DNA of 64,000 bases from Silurus meridionalis (taxonomy: Eukaryota; Chordata; Actinopteri; Siluriformes; Siluridae): assembly GCF_014805685.1 (NCBI RefSeq), contig NC_060887.1:34219963-34283962 (forward strand), in the 5' to 3' direction. The position numbers and the translations under genes are program-made. How positions within the stretch are numbered: position 1 is the first letter of the stretch; every line of letters begins with the position of its first letter. Below, one piece after another: positions 1 through 11,060 of this stretch. The notes under the pieces were generated by a model that worked only from the letters and a program-made list of their open reading frames with translations, searched no databases and was not told where the DNA came from.

Positions 1-627
1 TATGACCTTAATTTTTGCAATCCAATTTTATCTAAACTATAGGGCAAAGATGGGAATTAACGAAGTACAAATACGTCATTACTGTACTTGTACTGTAAAT
101 GTTTTGTAGATTTTCAGTACTTTACTTCACTATTTATTTTTTCTTCTCACTGTCATTGCATGACTTTTTTAATCTACCACTTGTGTATAATTTCCTGGCT
201 CTTACACACCACAGACGTAGGCTAGTTTACGAAACTCAGAATGACCACAACAGAAGGTAATAAGAGATCTGGGGTTAACGTGGATAAGACAGAGAGAGAC
301 AGTGATGTAAACACTCCTGATCACCTGATCCTCATCTTTTCTCTGCTTGTGTTCTATATGGTGGATGTTCGGCCTGGATACATTAATTAGAAATTAATGT
401 GTATTAATATATTAATATCATGTAAGGTTCAGTTACCAGCGTGACACTAAAGCAGTAATAATGATTACTTTTCACTTAAGTACATGTCAGAGCCCAAACT
501 TCTTTACTTTAACTTGAGTGAAGTCAGAGTGTAGTCAATACTTCAACTTTTCCAGAGTCTATTAAAACATGAGTATTTGTACTTCGACTAGAGTGAAGGA
601 TGTGTGTACTTCTGCCATCTCCGCTAT
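1..627. mobile_element. decayed hAT-like non-autonomous element
   Basis: From about 48 to 613 the sequence has the 'acttaagta / acttgagtg' texture of a dispersed teleost element (GTACTTGTACT, TTCACTTAAGTACATG, TACTTCGACTAGAGTGAAGG). The ends are related: AGATGGGAA at about 48 and CTGCCATCT at about 612. It resembles the elements at 26394, 36347 and 10900. No coding capacity was seen, and the exact ends are uncertain. Confidence 0.5.
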
Positions 628-1093
628 AGTGACAAGAGTTTTTGTACACCTAACCATAAGATTTGCATATGCTTCCTGAACATCCCATTCCACTCTTCTG
701 GGAAGATGTTCCACCAGATTTTTGTGCTGTACAGATTGTGCTCATTCAGTCACAAGGGTGTGAGTAAAGTCAGGTACTGATGTAGGTAAGGTGAGGGGGC
801 CTGGGGTGCAGTCAGCGTTCACATTCATCCCAAAGGTGTTAATAGGGTTGAGGTCAGTGCTCTATAGCAGAACAGTCAAAATCTTCCACTCTAACGTATG
901 TAATCTGTATCTTCATGGAGCTGCACGAATGTATTGTCATGCTGAAACGAATTTAAGTAAAAGAGAGAATTGAACGCATCTAAAAGACATTATATATATA
1001 TATATAGTTGTGTGCCTTAAAATTTGTGGTAACCGTCTAGTGAAGATCCACATATAGCTGGAAAAGTCAGGTGTCCCAATACTTTTGATACAT
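628..1093 (-). mobile_element. Tc1/mariner remnant (3' part of transposase, degraded)
   Basis: The left end (ACACCTAACCATAAGATTTGC) and right end (AGGTGTCCCAATACTTTTG) match the termini of the other copies in this window. The minus strand carries decayed pieces of a Tc1-type transposase, including the block around GTTGAGGTCAG that encodes the DLNP motif. A TA tract is at 991-1005. It is clearly non-functional. Confidence 0.7.
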
Positions 1094-2969
1094 CACATGA
1101 AAGCAATAAAAAAAAAACCTCAACATATAAGAAAGCGTTATTTTCAAACTAACTGGATTTTCAGGTATACCATTTCCGCTCCTACGTACGATTTACAAAT
1201 GCATTTGTTCTGCTTGAGAAATGAAACCCGATGCTCCGATGTATCATATACCGGGAGGGGAAAAAATCATATTGCCAAACTTCATAGGTGTTAGTCAGAA
1301 TTGTTACGACCCCAGCGTACTTCATCACACACTGCTGGGTAAAACGGATTCCCATATAGCACACGAAACAGAAAACAGATATCCCATGTGTCCAATTTTA
1401 CCCATCCTCCCTAAAGTGGAGAGCGCATTTTCCGAGCGATATGAACTGCAGCGCGAGTGATGCACGACGTCGAGCTGGCCATTAGACACGTCAGCACAGC
1501 AGGTGTATGGCTTTCTGTGGTTTACATTTTACCTTATCTTTATGTTAGTAGGAGTGAAAATTCGAATTCCAGAGAGACGGGCCTGGGGACGGATGAGCTG
1601 CTGGATCTGTATTTCACGTCCTCAGATGGCAGTTTCCCCATTCAGCCTTCACGTGGTAGAAAAATGAGCAAAAGCGGAGATGAGTATGTTCATGCGCTGA
1701 CCTACAGCAGTGGAAACGTTTTATTCTTTCACTCGAGCGTACAGGGGTGTGCATGGAACCTTTTTTATTCGTTTGAACCCCCTTTCCAAAGGGTATAAGG
1801 TTTCTCAAAAAATTCCTCTAACACCCCATGGGGACATGTTTGTTTACCATTAGTACAAAAACAGCTTGATGTCTGTTCTTTAGAACTGACGTTTTTTTGT
1901 TTTTTACCCACAACAAAGATGGTTTTCATTATTTCTAAAACATGTCCCCATGTCCTCCGATTCCTAAGAGAGGAACATCTTGAAAAAGAGCTCACCTGCA
2001 TGGTTTTCTTCTTGGGAAACATGCGGCACTAACAGCACCTCTTTGGAAATATTTCGCAGTCAAAGTTCTCCTCGCTGACGTACGATCACCACAACAGCTG
2101 CCGGGGCATGTGCCGAAGGAATGTTCTTGTCAATATTTCATTTGCTGATTGTGCAACATTGTCTGATTCAATACAGGTTTATACTGCACTTTTCCTCACA
2201 TACTTCTATTTTTTTCTTTGAAATGACGAATCCAGCTTTTCAGCAGGATTCCCTTTTGCTCATGAAGGATGATTTATTTTTTTAAATAATAACAAAACAC
2301 ACAAACTTGTTTCAAATAGAAAATATGACACATTTTTGTCATAATCTGTTCAGCGTAAGTATTCAAGACCCGTGACTGACAAATTGTCAAATATCTCTGC
2401 ATGAAAAAAGGCAAAAAAACACAAAATTCGAGTAAAGGAATAATCATTTGCTGATCCTCCCTGCCGAGTGCTGCGAGGCTCGTCTGCTGGAGCGTTTCCA
2501 GCAGAAGCTGTTAGCGTCGTTTCAGCAGAAGCTCTTCACGCGGCCCAGACAGCTGGAGGAGAGGACGGTAAATTGATGTGGTGTGCTGCTAGTGCTGTTC
2601 GGGCCCTGAGAGGCGCTGTTATGTGTAGAAGCTCTGTTTCCTCTTGTTTACCTCAAGCTGCTCGCATAATGTGGAAAACAACCCTGAACAAACATGACTC
2701 TCAGCTGATGTGCGGTCTGACGGAGAGCATGTGCAGATGATCCTTATTATTGCTAGAAAACTCAAGCCTGAGACACCCACACTCTGTTGTGCTCTTCATC
2801 CAAAGATGCATCATTGCTGAAAAACCACTGCTCAGAACAAACATTTCTTACATGGACATATTCCCAGTTCAGTTATGTGCTCGTAGCAGGGATTTATTCT
2901 TGAAAAAAACGCATCAGTATTCAGAATTCAGACATTACACACTTAAGCGCTATTTATTTTTTGTGTCTC
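1094..2969. other. intergenic sequence, no gene supported
   Basis: Short open frames here (for example 1457-1798) show no recognisable domain and no consistent codon pattern. The stretch 2463-2567 reads as exon-like in one frame and is treated as a finding. Otherwise the sequence appears unique and unremarkable. Confidence 0.5.
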
Positions 2970-3155
2970 AGTTACATTTACATTTATGGCATCGGCAGAT
3001 GATCTTCTCCAGAGAGACAATTATCTTATTAGAACTAAGCAGTTGAGGGTTAAAGACCTTGCTCAAGAACCCAGTAGTGGCAGTATGGAGGTGCTGGGAT
3101 CTGAACTTATGGCCTTCCAATTAACATAATAACCACTAAGCTACCACTTCCTACC
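2970..3155 (-). mobile_element. tRNA-derived SINE copy
   Basis: Read on the minus strand, a tRNA-like head (GGTAGCTTAGTGGTTATTA) is followed by a decayed B-box, the TTGAGCAAGGTCTTTAACCC block and a tail ending in CATAAATGTAAATGTAAC. This is the arrangement of teleost V-SINE/Mermaid-type SINEs. Confidence 0.75.
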
Positions 3156-3816
3156 AGAGCATCCTACCAGAGTAAGCTCCAGGGTTTCTGCACAGCATTT
3201 CAGCAATTTGTCCAACATTCTGCAACAGTAGATGATGTACAGTGTCAGAAATATCATGGATATTACACTACATTTTCTACATCACTATTAATTACTGCTT
3301 GTATATATCTCACTTTTGTGTGTCCATAGTCGTTGTTCTCGTCTCCATGCTCAGGTTAAATAGTTTGGCACTTAGTTTTTCTCCTTTTTGTATTTGATAA
3401 CAAAATGTGCATAATTTCTTCAGAAAATATCCATTTATCTATATATAACACTTTAGTTGCATCACCAACAAAGCAAAGGTCTCCAGAGGGTGGTCTAAAA
3501 TCTGACTTTCATCCAATGGCTGTGAAAAAAGTATTGAAGCTTGTCGTCAAAGGGATGCGTCTGCTTTTCCCCAAAACTGTGCACACGTGAGGTCAACTCA
3601 TAGAAATCCTCTGCTAACAACATAGTTTACTTTACTGTTATGGACCATTATGGAACTAAGCAGCCTCTATAGTACTATGTGTGATTATTGTCAAAACAAA
3701 ACGTGATTTTCTTTGTTCACTTAATTTTGTAATGCAGTAATGTCACCTGTCGTTGCATTGTTTGATACAAATGACGTATAAGCATAAATAAATCAAATTG
3801 AGCTAAGTATAGCATA
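3156..3816. other. intergenic, nothing recognised
   Basis: AT-rich sequence with no convincing open frame and no known repeat structure. Confidence 0.4.
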
Positions 3817-3824
3817 CTATTTAG

Positions 3825-4627
3825 TAGGGGTGTAAAGATACACAAATATTTCTGTGCAGGGCTTTTGGTTCGGGGCACATGTGTACTGAATGCAATCCTT
3901 TTTATGTGCGGAACATAGTTAAAATCTGAGTTCCCTCAAGAACGTATTAAGTGGCAAACAGCAAATTTGATTAGTTTCCGCCTCGCACTTTAAATGCATT
4001 TTTAATTATTATTATTAGTAGTTTTAAACTTGAAAACATACACAACAATGCCAGGAGTATACAAAAAATAAAGTAGAGTTAGCGCATTGTCACTGTGGCT
4101 AAACAAGATTTGTTTTCTGCATGCATGAAAATGCTAAAGAATCCACAGTGCTAGCAGCTACGCAGGTAATGCTAGCGCTATGGATTTTTTCGATGTTTTA
4201 TGTCCAGCTTCAAAATTTTCTCTTGAAGGAGAAAATCTTGACAATTTTGCATATTGGGGAAACAAATGAATAATGGACGGACGGAATAAAGACATTTGCT
4301 AAAGTATGCTGAAATAATCAGAACAGTTAAGTAGAACTTTAGAAACATAAATAATAAAAATGTAAAACACACACACTTAAATACGCATCTGTATTACCCA
4401 AAATGGGTCTAACAAATGTAAACTATTAAATTATTTAATTTATTTAATTTTACTTTGTCAATTTAATTTGTGCCAATTTAATTGATTACTCAATTTAATC
4501 AATATAATAAAAAGTGTATTGCATTTCTTCTCCCTATAACCATACCGAAACTGAACCGAAACGTGACTTAAAAACCGAGGTATGTACTAATCATGAATTT
4601 TCTTTTACAATTACCATTACAGCCCTA
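3825..4627. mobile_element. hAT-type non-autonomous element with 8-bp TSD
   Basis: The element starts TAGGGGTGTAAAG and ends TTACAGCCCTA, giving imperfect terminal inverted repeats. It is flanked by identical 8-bp duplications CTATTTAG (3817-3824 and 4628-4635), the hallmark of hAT transposition. It is 803 bp with no transposase. A second, truncated copy lies at 31508-32090 in the same orientation and shares the AAGAACGTATTAAGTGGCA and TTAGCGCA.TGTCACTGTGGCTA blocks. Confidence 0.88.
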
Positions 4628-4685
4628 CTATTTAGATAAATATAAAAATGGTCGGCCTGTCAGGGCCGTGATTATGTCCCACACT

Positions 4686-4790
4686 GGTAGTAGCTAAGAT
4701 GTTGGACTATTTATCAGAAGGTCAATGGGTCAAATTCCAGAACCACCAATGCTCTTAACCATCAACTGCTTAGTTGTAAACATATTGTAT
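4686..4790 (+). mobile_element. tRNA-derived SINE copy (partial)
   Basis: The tRNA-like head GGTAGTAGCTAAGATGTTGG, a B-box-like GGTCAAATTCC and the CTCTTAACCATCAACTGCTTAG block are present. The tail is missing, and a Tc1 terminal fragment follows directly. Confidence 0.7.
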
Positions 4791-4796
4791 AAAAAC

Positions 4797-4945
4797 ACTA
4801 TATGGACAAAAGTATTGGGACACCTGGCCTTTCCTTCCATATGTGGTTCTTCTTCAAACTGTTACCACAAAGCTGGAGATACACAGTGATATTTGGATAC
4901 ACATACCATACTTATGACCAGGTATCCGTAAACTTTTTCGAATTT
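4797..4945. mobile_element. Tc1/mariner terminal fragment
   Basis: It begins CTATATGGACAAAAGTATTG and GGGACACCTG, the terminus shared with the other Tc1 remnants here, and continues with GTTACCACAAAGCTGGAG. The right side ends near GGTATCCGTAAACTTTTTCG, a decayed opposite terminus. The transposase region is deleted. Confidence 0.7.
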
Positions 4946-4990
4946 ATTGTACATTTTAAAATAGTACAGAACTGTAAATAATTCTCACAA

Positions 4991-5125
4991 TGGTAGTGGT
5001 AGTTTAGGGATTAGAATGTTGGACTACTAATCAGAAGGTCATGAGTTCAAACCCCAACACCGCCAAGCTCCTACTGCTTTAAACAATGTTCTTAACCCTC
5101 AACTGCTCAGGTCTATACATAATAT
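4991..5125 (+). mobile_element. tRNA-derived SINE copy
   Basis: The head GGTAGTTTAGGGATTAGAATG, a B-box GTTCAAACC (5045-5053), CACCGCCAAGCTCCTACTGC and CTTAACCCTCAACTGCTCAG follow the family order. It lies directly beside the DIRS relic. Confidence 0.8.
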
Positions 5126-5139
5126 ATAGAACTTATATA

Positions 5140-5990
5140 TATAATACTGATATGTATCCAGAACACAATCCACCTGCTGAGGCTCTGTAAACTTCCTTTA
5201 TATCTGCTCCACCACACCTGGGTGGAGCCTCCATTCCTGGGGCTCGCCCCTTCACTTGAAACGGCATCTGCTCCCTGGTTTAGGCACTCTTGAATATATG
5301 CTGCCTTAATGGAGAGCAGCTTCCTTTGGACCCACAGGAGGATCTGGCGTGCCAGTCTGTATAGGGGTTGAGATCGCAGGCCCCCTGATGGTTGATGTAG
5401 GACACCACGGATTTGTTGTCTATATGGATCAGCACATGGTGGCTTCTCAGGTCTGGTAGAAAGTGCGGGCCATGAGACAGAAACCCAGGTTCTCTCCACA
5501 CATCTAAGGCTTGTAGTGTTCGCCGCATGACCTTGATTGTGCGCTGAGTGGGTTGCCCTTCCGGGATAAACCTCTGTCCCTGAACCACTGGAGGGGTCCG
5601 GAAAAAAGAGACAGTGACTTAGGTAGCAGAAACACTCGTCCAGCTTGTTCGACGGACGACAGCATGGGTCAGCACCTCCAAAAGCTCCTCGAACAGAATG
5701 GCTGTGAGAGAGAGAGTGTCTGCGGGTTCATTAGCATGCATTCCCTCCCCCTCCTTAGAGGTGGAATCGGGGCCAGAGCCACGATGAGTGAGAGCGCCCT
5801 GCTTGCAAAGCGTTCTGCGGGAGCGGAGGGTCCGCATAGACATGCGGCCACAATGAGAGCAGTCGACTTCCTCAAGAGCATGCTCCAATTCCAGTCAAGC
5901 TACACACAAACTGTGAACACTTGCTTTGTGACAGATTACACTCGTGATTCAGAGCGTGGAAGTATTCCCAAAGCGTTGATGATGTAGTTC
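5140..5990 (-). mobile_element. DIRS-type retrotransposon relic (gag and RNase H pieces)
   Basis: On the minus strand, 5888-5619 reads a gag-like segment with VDCSHCGRMSMRTLRSRR. The region 5588-5160 reads RNase H-like sequence in two frames: HHVLIHIDNKSVVSYINHQG, then LRSQPLYRLARQILLW and AAYIQECLNQGAD after a frameshift near 5380. This pattern matches the RNase H of DIRS-like (tyrosine-recombinase) retroelements. Most of the reverse transcriptase between the two parts is missing, and frames are broken. It is a dead, internally deleted copy. Confidence 0.75.
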
Positions 5991-6884
5991 GAGTTCCTGA
6001 AAGGGAACTTACTACTTGTACTACTTGGCCTATTTTTATCTGCCAGTTATCATAATCCAAATATGTCATACTGAAATTCAGGTTTTGGGCTCTAACATCC
6101 AAAAAAACAAACACTGGATAGATTTTAAGATCATGGAAAAACTTTAAAGGGTTGTGACCAAACATGCTATGTCATGTTCAGGTTATGTTATTACAGTAAA
6201 ATAATGAAGTAAGCTGGTTATCAGTAGGCTGTCGTCTCTAATATTTAGCAATAGGCTATTAAATGAGTTGTTATGATAGTAAGGAATGTTTCTAAATATA
6301 AAGGTGGGGCTGTAAAAAAAATAAAGTCTTGTAAAAAAGCACATTATAAATGTAATTGGAATTATATAAACTATGTGTTGATTTCACATCTGTATCTTGC
6401 AAGCAAAATCATTTGCCACTTTATCTATGCTGGTGAGCTCGGACACGGGGTGCAAAAATGCCTCAGAGAAAGATGTTTTGACAGACAATACAGACTTTAA
6501 ATGTTGGTAAAACATTACTAAATAGGCTTAAACAAAAGAAATATTACAACAAAACATATTTTTTGGTAACCTTAAGCTAGAAACGTTATTGAAATCGTTC
6601 AGCTTAATAGCCATCCTGATTGATGACAGGATCGAGATTCCATCTATCATCGCAAGCCTGCTACTGAATGCATATAATATACATAAATATAGCACTATTG
6701 ACACTCATTGATTTATAATTTTATCCTTTTAAAGTTAATGAAGGACATTGAAGGAGATGTTAATTGCAGACCATAAGCAAATTTTTAATAGACAAAATGA
6801 AGAATTGACTTATAGAGTGCTGTAAGTAGAGCAGATGAATGCTAGGTCAGTGTATCCTTCAAATCATCAAATTGGACCAAAAAC
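5991..6884. other. intergenic, AT-rich, nothing recognised
   Basis: There is no open frame with family resemblance. The last ~50 bases approach the next Tc1 remnant. Confidence 0.4.
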
Positions 6885-7251
6885 AGTAAATTCAGGTAGT
6901 GATGTAAGTGAGGTGAGGAGGCCTGGAGTGCAGTCAGCATTCACATTCCCAAAGGTGTTCTGTTGGTGTTTAATCTTAAGGTGTATAGCAGGTACACCTA
7001 TATGCAGGTCTATAGCATGTCACACAAGATCTCCACTCCAACCATAAACCATATCTTCATGGAGCTGGCTTTCTGCAGGGCGGCATTGTCATGCTGGAAC
7101 ATGTTTGAATCTACAAGTGAAGAGAAATTGAATACTACTGCATCTATAGACATCCTATGCAATTATGTGTTCCAGCTTTATGGTAACAGTTTGGAAAATA
7201 ACCACATATGGATGGAAAAGTCAGATGTCCCAATACTTTTTGTCCATAGAT
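6885..7251 (-). mobile_element. Tc1/mariner remnant
   Basis: It carries the family landmarks GAGGCCTGGAGTGCAGTCAG, CTTCATGGAGCTGGCTTTC, CATTGTCATGCTGGAACATG and the terminus GATGTCCCAATACTTTTTG. On the minus strand the CATGCTGGAACA block decodes to the FQHDNA region around the second catalytic aspartate of Tc1-type transposases. The 5' part is missing. Confidence 0.75.
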
Positions 7252-7817
7252 TAGGTTAGGTTTTTAGTATGTTTACTCAATATTCTATATTCATTTTTAT
7301 AATACGTTTTCTACTTTTATTATAAATTATATTCTATTTTATTACATATTGTAAATTCTGTGGTATTCATCTATTCTATTTTCTTTCTTCAATGTAATAA
7401 TCTATTTTTTTTTTTTTATTCAATTCAGCTTTAACAATTGACATTGTTCCAAAGAAGCTCACATTTAAAAAGATTTTAGTCCATTTTATTGTCAAGGAAG
7501 CATAATTTAAAACATTTCATCGCATGTCGTACTGTTTATGGTAAGTATAAGTAAAACTTTAAGAAGAATTTAATGTCAATAGGATGTGTTGGATCAAGTG
7601 CATTTTTCATGCTGTGAGAATAGAAGCCATGTTGCTAATATAGACCAAGTCATTAACGTTAGTGATGCGTCATCGAAATTCTAGACTGTAGTCTACTAAT
7701 AAATCAACATTTTTTTACATGATGATCATTTAATGACTAATACTATTTAAAAGACTAATTGTTTTTTTTTTCAATAAGCCAAATTTGAATTGTGCAATTC
7801 TCTGTGATTATTATTAA

Positions 7818-7853
<36 letters not shown>

Positions 7854-8414
7854 TTGTTACACTATACAAGATGATCCCAGTCAGAATTCTGGAACAGACT
7901 ACACAACACCATGAGTCCTTCAGGTCAGTTTAAAGAATGAAGTCTATATCCTGGCATACTGAGAGTGTGGCAGTGCAACACAGGCTTGTAGCTAGCTGTT
8001 CAACTAGAAATCCTAAATATAGTTTTATGTTGTCATAATAATAAATAAACTCACAATAATAAACAAACACAGCATTTGCATGCTAATTACCCAGCTATAC
8101 ACCTGGAAGCTGTAATTCATCCTGCATTTCTTTCCATGTTTTTTTTTTCCCTCATCGCTTGTCGTCTTATCCTGATATAATTGATGAGATGTTTTAGAGA
8201 CATTCTGTCTCTATTGCCAACAAATCGATCTTTGTCCTTAAATCCCAGCATATTTTTGTGCGCCTCTCTGGTTGTAGCTGTAGCTTTGTGTAATCATTCA
8301 ATTATCCTCCTATAGGTGGATTGTGGTGGTGCTCACAGTCCTCGACTCTTTTTGGTCGCAGCTGCACTATTTAGGCTGCCAGTAAATGCACCACATTCCA
8401 TGAAGGAGAGCAAG
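7252..8414. other. intergenic AT-rich stretch with (ATT)n
   Basis: It contains an ATT/TTA microsatellite at 7807-7851 and a short copy of a dispersed teleost repeat near 7420-7480 (TTCAATTCAGCTTTAACAAT, then GACATTGTTCCAAAG). Fragments of that same repeat lie near 19315, 20830, 53145 and 57150. No gene is supported. Confidence 0.5.
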
Positions 8415-8858
8415 GTTGTGGTTTAACTTTGTTACTGTACTTAGGTACAATTTTTAAGTATCTGTATATCTTTAAAGGAAATAAATTGTGTTTAATGAGA
8501 AGCTTTGGTTCTGGTAAGAGTTCGTATAGAGTGGGGATGTGCAACAATAGATTAAAGATTAAAGCAGCTACGATACGATTCACCCCATTACAATGCAGTG
8601 CGATCCGATTTCAAATTTGATTCAATTCAATAAAAAAAATATGATGCTGTGCAAATTATTATGTTAGAGATATTTTTATTTCTTTGGTTCAGACAGACAG
8701 CCAACAATTTACTTAAGTGCCTTCTGACCTCTAACGCACAGCCCTTTCACAAACGGGCTATTGCAGTGCAAAACAAAGGGGGAAAAATGAAAAAAAGATT
8801 AAATAAAACTAGTTATTTTTCCTGTTCAGTCTCCAGCAAGATGCAGTCTACCTCTTCC

Positions 8859-10493
8859 CAGAGATGGGCAGTATTTATGATGCATGTATCTCAAATATAA
8901 AATAGTATTTTGTAATTTGTATTAGATAAGGTTGTATCAAAATACTTTAGTGTTTTGTTTTGTTTTTGTGGGTTTAAAATACTCAGTATTTTGCCCAAAT
9001 TTGTTGAGATCAGAATTGAAAATGTATACATATGGAAAAAGGTGGTGAGGGTAAAAAACTACAGGCTGCTAGCTCTCGAATAGGTGTCCAATGATTGATA
9101 AATAAATATTCGATTGCTGAATATTGTACCCTAACTGAGGTAGCATGAATGACTGCTTGACACATACCGTATTTTTTGGACTATAAGCCGACACTTTTTT
9201 CTCACGTTTTGAACCCCGCAGCTTAAACAATGAAGCAGCTAATTTATGGATTTTTCCCGGTTTCACAAACTTCAAGCCAAAAAACTGAGCGACATAACAT
9301 TAGACCAATGAAATTTCCGAACGGAAACAAAAAAACACACCTCACCTGTGTTCTGAGCTGCACGGCTTCGGGAGAAAAGATTTTTTTTTTTAAACGGACG
9401 ACGATGCCAAAAGATAAACTCCCGAGAGAAATAGTTGTGAAAGGAAGGAGGAAGACAGTGAACAATGACTTTCTTGGTAGGCTACTGTTTAGATACAAGC
9501 CGTTGTAACACGTTGAGTCTGGGTGAAGGGAGAGCTCGCTAACTCCAGTTGCAAATGAAATCATATAAGCACAGACAGGTTTCCAAAACTTTTATTTTTC
9601 TTGGCAACAGCGTTATGGGTTAGTCAAAGAAACTTAGAAATGAGCATCAGGAAATAATAAGGACATATTCCTCAGTCTTACACACACGCAGTAATACCGG
9701 AAGAATGCAGTGGCAGGCTATTCCCAAAATACCGCTATGCTCCTAATAAAAGCGCAAAATATTGCATTTAGTGTCTTTCGTTAAAGCCTGTGTCGAGTTC
9801 ATTAGTTTCAGTGTAGACAGCTGCTTATTTATGGTAAAAATAAAAATATTTGTCAAATTCAGTGCGGCTTATATTTGTGCTTTATAGTCCGGAAATTACG
9901 GTAATATATTATTATATTTATGATTAACAATCACATCATTAATTATTGTTATTATTGTTATTAATACAGGGGCCATCAGTCGTCTTCTTATGAATGAGGT
10001 GTTTGTAATTGAGTCCCCTATGTGAAGTAGCTCTTCATTACCAAACACCAAGTAACTAAATTAGGATCCGATTATGAGTAATTTACAAACTGTTAAACAT
10101 TAAACTGTTGGTTAATTTAAAACTAACCTTCACCTGGGAGATCACAGGGATTATGTATGTGAATATTTGATCTGTTAACTGGTTGTATGTTTCAGATTTA
10201 TTGCGTGACTCTGCCTTAGAAAAGCTGTTGCTATCAAACATTGTTTACTGAATCAGCTGAGTCAATGTGATAATGAAGGAATACAACAGATCAAATAGGC
10301 CAAATTTATAGAAGGTTTGCGATGAAATTTCATGTTCTCTTTTAAAATAATTTTAATATTTTAAAATAAAAAATACGGTAGTTTATTTTGATACATGGTG
10401 TGGTGCTGTATTTTGCAGTTTATTTTAATACACTTAAAAGGTATTTGGTATTTAATTTTAAAATACATGTTGATGTATCTTTGTCCAGCTCTA
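8859..10493. mobile_element. hAT-like element 'CAGAGATGGGCAGTATTT' (interrupted)
   Basis: The left end is CAGAGATGGGCAGTATTTAT and the right end is GTATCTTTGTCCAGCTCTA, an imperfect inverted repeat of the left. The flanks are CCTCTTCC (8851-8858) and CCTCTGCC (10494-10501), an 8-bp duplication with one mismatch. Its body is split by the insertion at 9167-9901. Confidence 0.7.
9167..9901 (+). mobile_element. TA-flanked non-autonomous DNA element (CCGTATTTT family), copy 1
   Basis: The termini are CCGTATTTTTTGGACTATAAG and its imperfect inverse CTTTATAGTCCGGAAATTACGG, with TA on both sides (9165-9166, 9902-9903). The element is 735 bp. TA duplication suggests the Tc1/mariner/pogo group, but the family is not certain. 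Open frames inside (both strands, about 90-106 codons) are shared with copy 2 yet match nothing I recognise. Confidence 0.8.
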
Positions 10494-11060
10494 CCTCTGC
10501 CATGTTAATCTGTATTCTATATGACTCTCTGGACACACCTCGGTCGCTGTAGTGTTATGATACGTCATATTCAGGTAGCAGCAGCAGAGAGAACTGAAAG
10601 AAATCAATCTACATATCAAATATTGCTCACAAATTATTGGTCACCTTCTAAATAATAAAAGTATAGTGCATGTACTAATCATTATATATAAATAAAGATG
10701 TTTTTTTCAATGCAAATATGTAAAAAATGTCACCTTGTATACAATGAATCAAATGGTTAACTTTTATGATGTGAATCGTTGAATCGTACCATCAATATTG
10801 TGGAGTAATAGTTCTCTCACTGTGTGTCTGTAACTATGAAAATCTTTCTTTTTTAATGGTTTTTTAAGTTTTAAGAATTTAACGTTGAATTGGCTCAAAT
10901 ATTAAAATAAAGCTCTTTTAATTTTGAGCGAGAAATTTTACTCCAGCAGAAATGTAAAAATTATTTTTCTATTACTTTCACTGGAGTCATATTTGATTAG
11001 AGGATTTGTACTTTCACTGAAGTACTGGAACGGTCTACTTCATTCATCACTGATCATATC

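Larger units (their letters stand above)
8415..11060. mobile_element. nest of four inserted DNA elements
   Basis: The outermost is a hAT-like 'acttaagta' element, with left part at about 8420-8530 (TTACTGTACTTAGGTAC) and right part at about 10900-11055 (GTACTTTCACTGAAGTACTG then TCATCACTG). Inside it is an element with CTACGATACGATTC (about 8533) and GAATCGTTGAATCGTACC (about 10770). Inside that is a hAT element at 8859-10493 with 8-bp duplications. Innermost is a TA-flanked element at 9167-9901. The outer two boundaries are approximate. Confidence 0.65.

Noticed and set aside
1457..1798. 113-codon open frame
   Set aside because: No recognisable domain, no conserved start context and no neighbouring exons; most likely chance.
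4991..5125. Possible tRNA gene (B-box present)
   Set aside because: The tRNA-like head is degenerate and followed by the SINE body shared with eight other copies, so it is a SINE and not a functional tRNA.
5553..5987. 144-codon plus-strand frame
   Set aside because: It is the opposite strand of the DIRS-type gag fragment, whose minus-strand reading has recognisable motifs.
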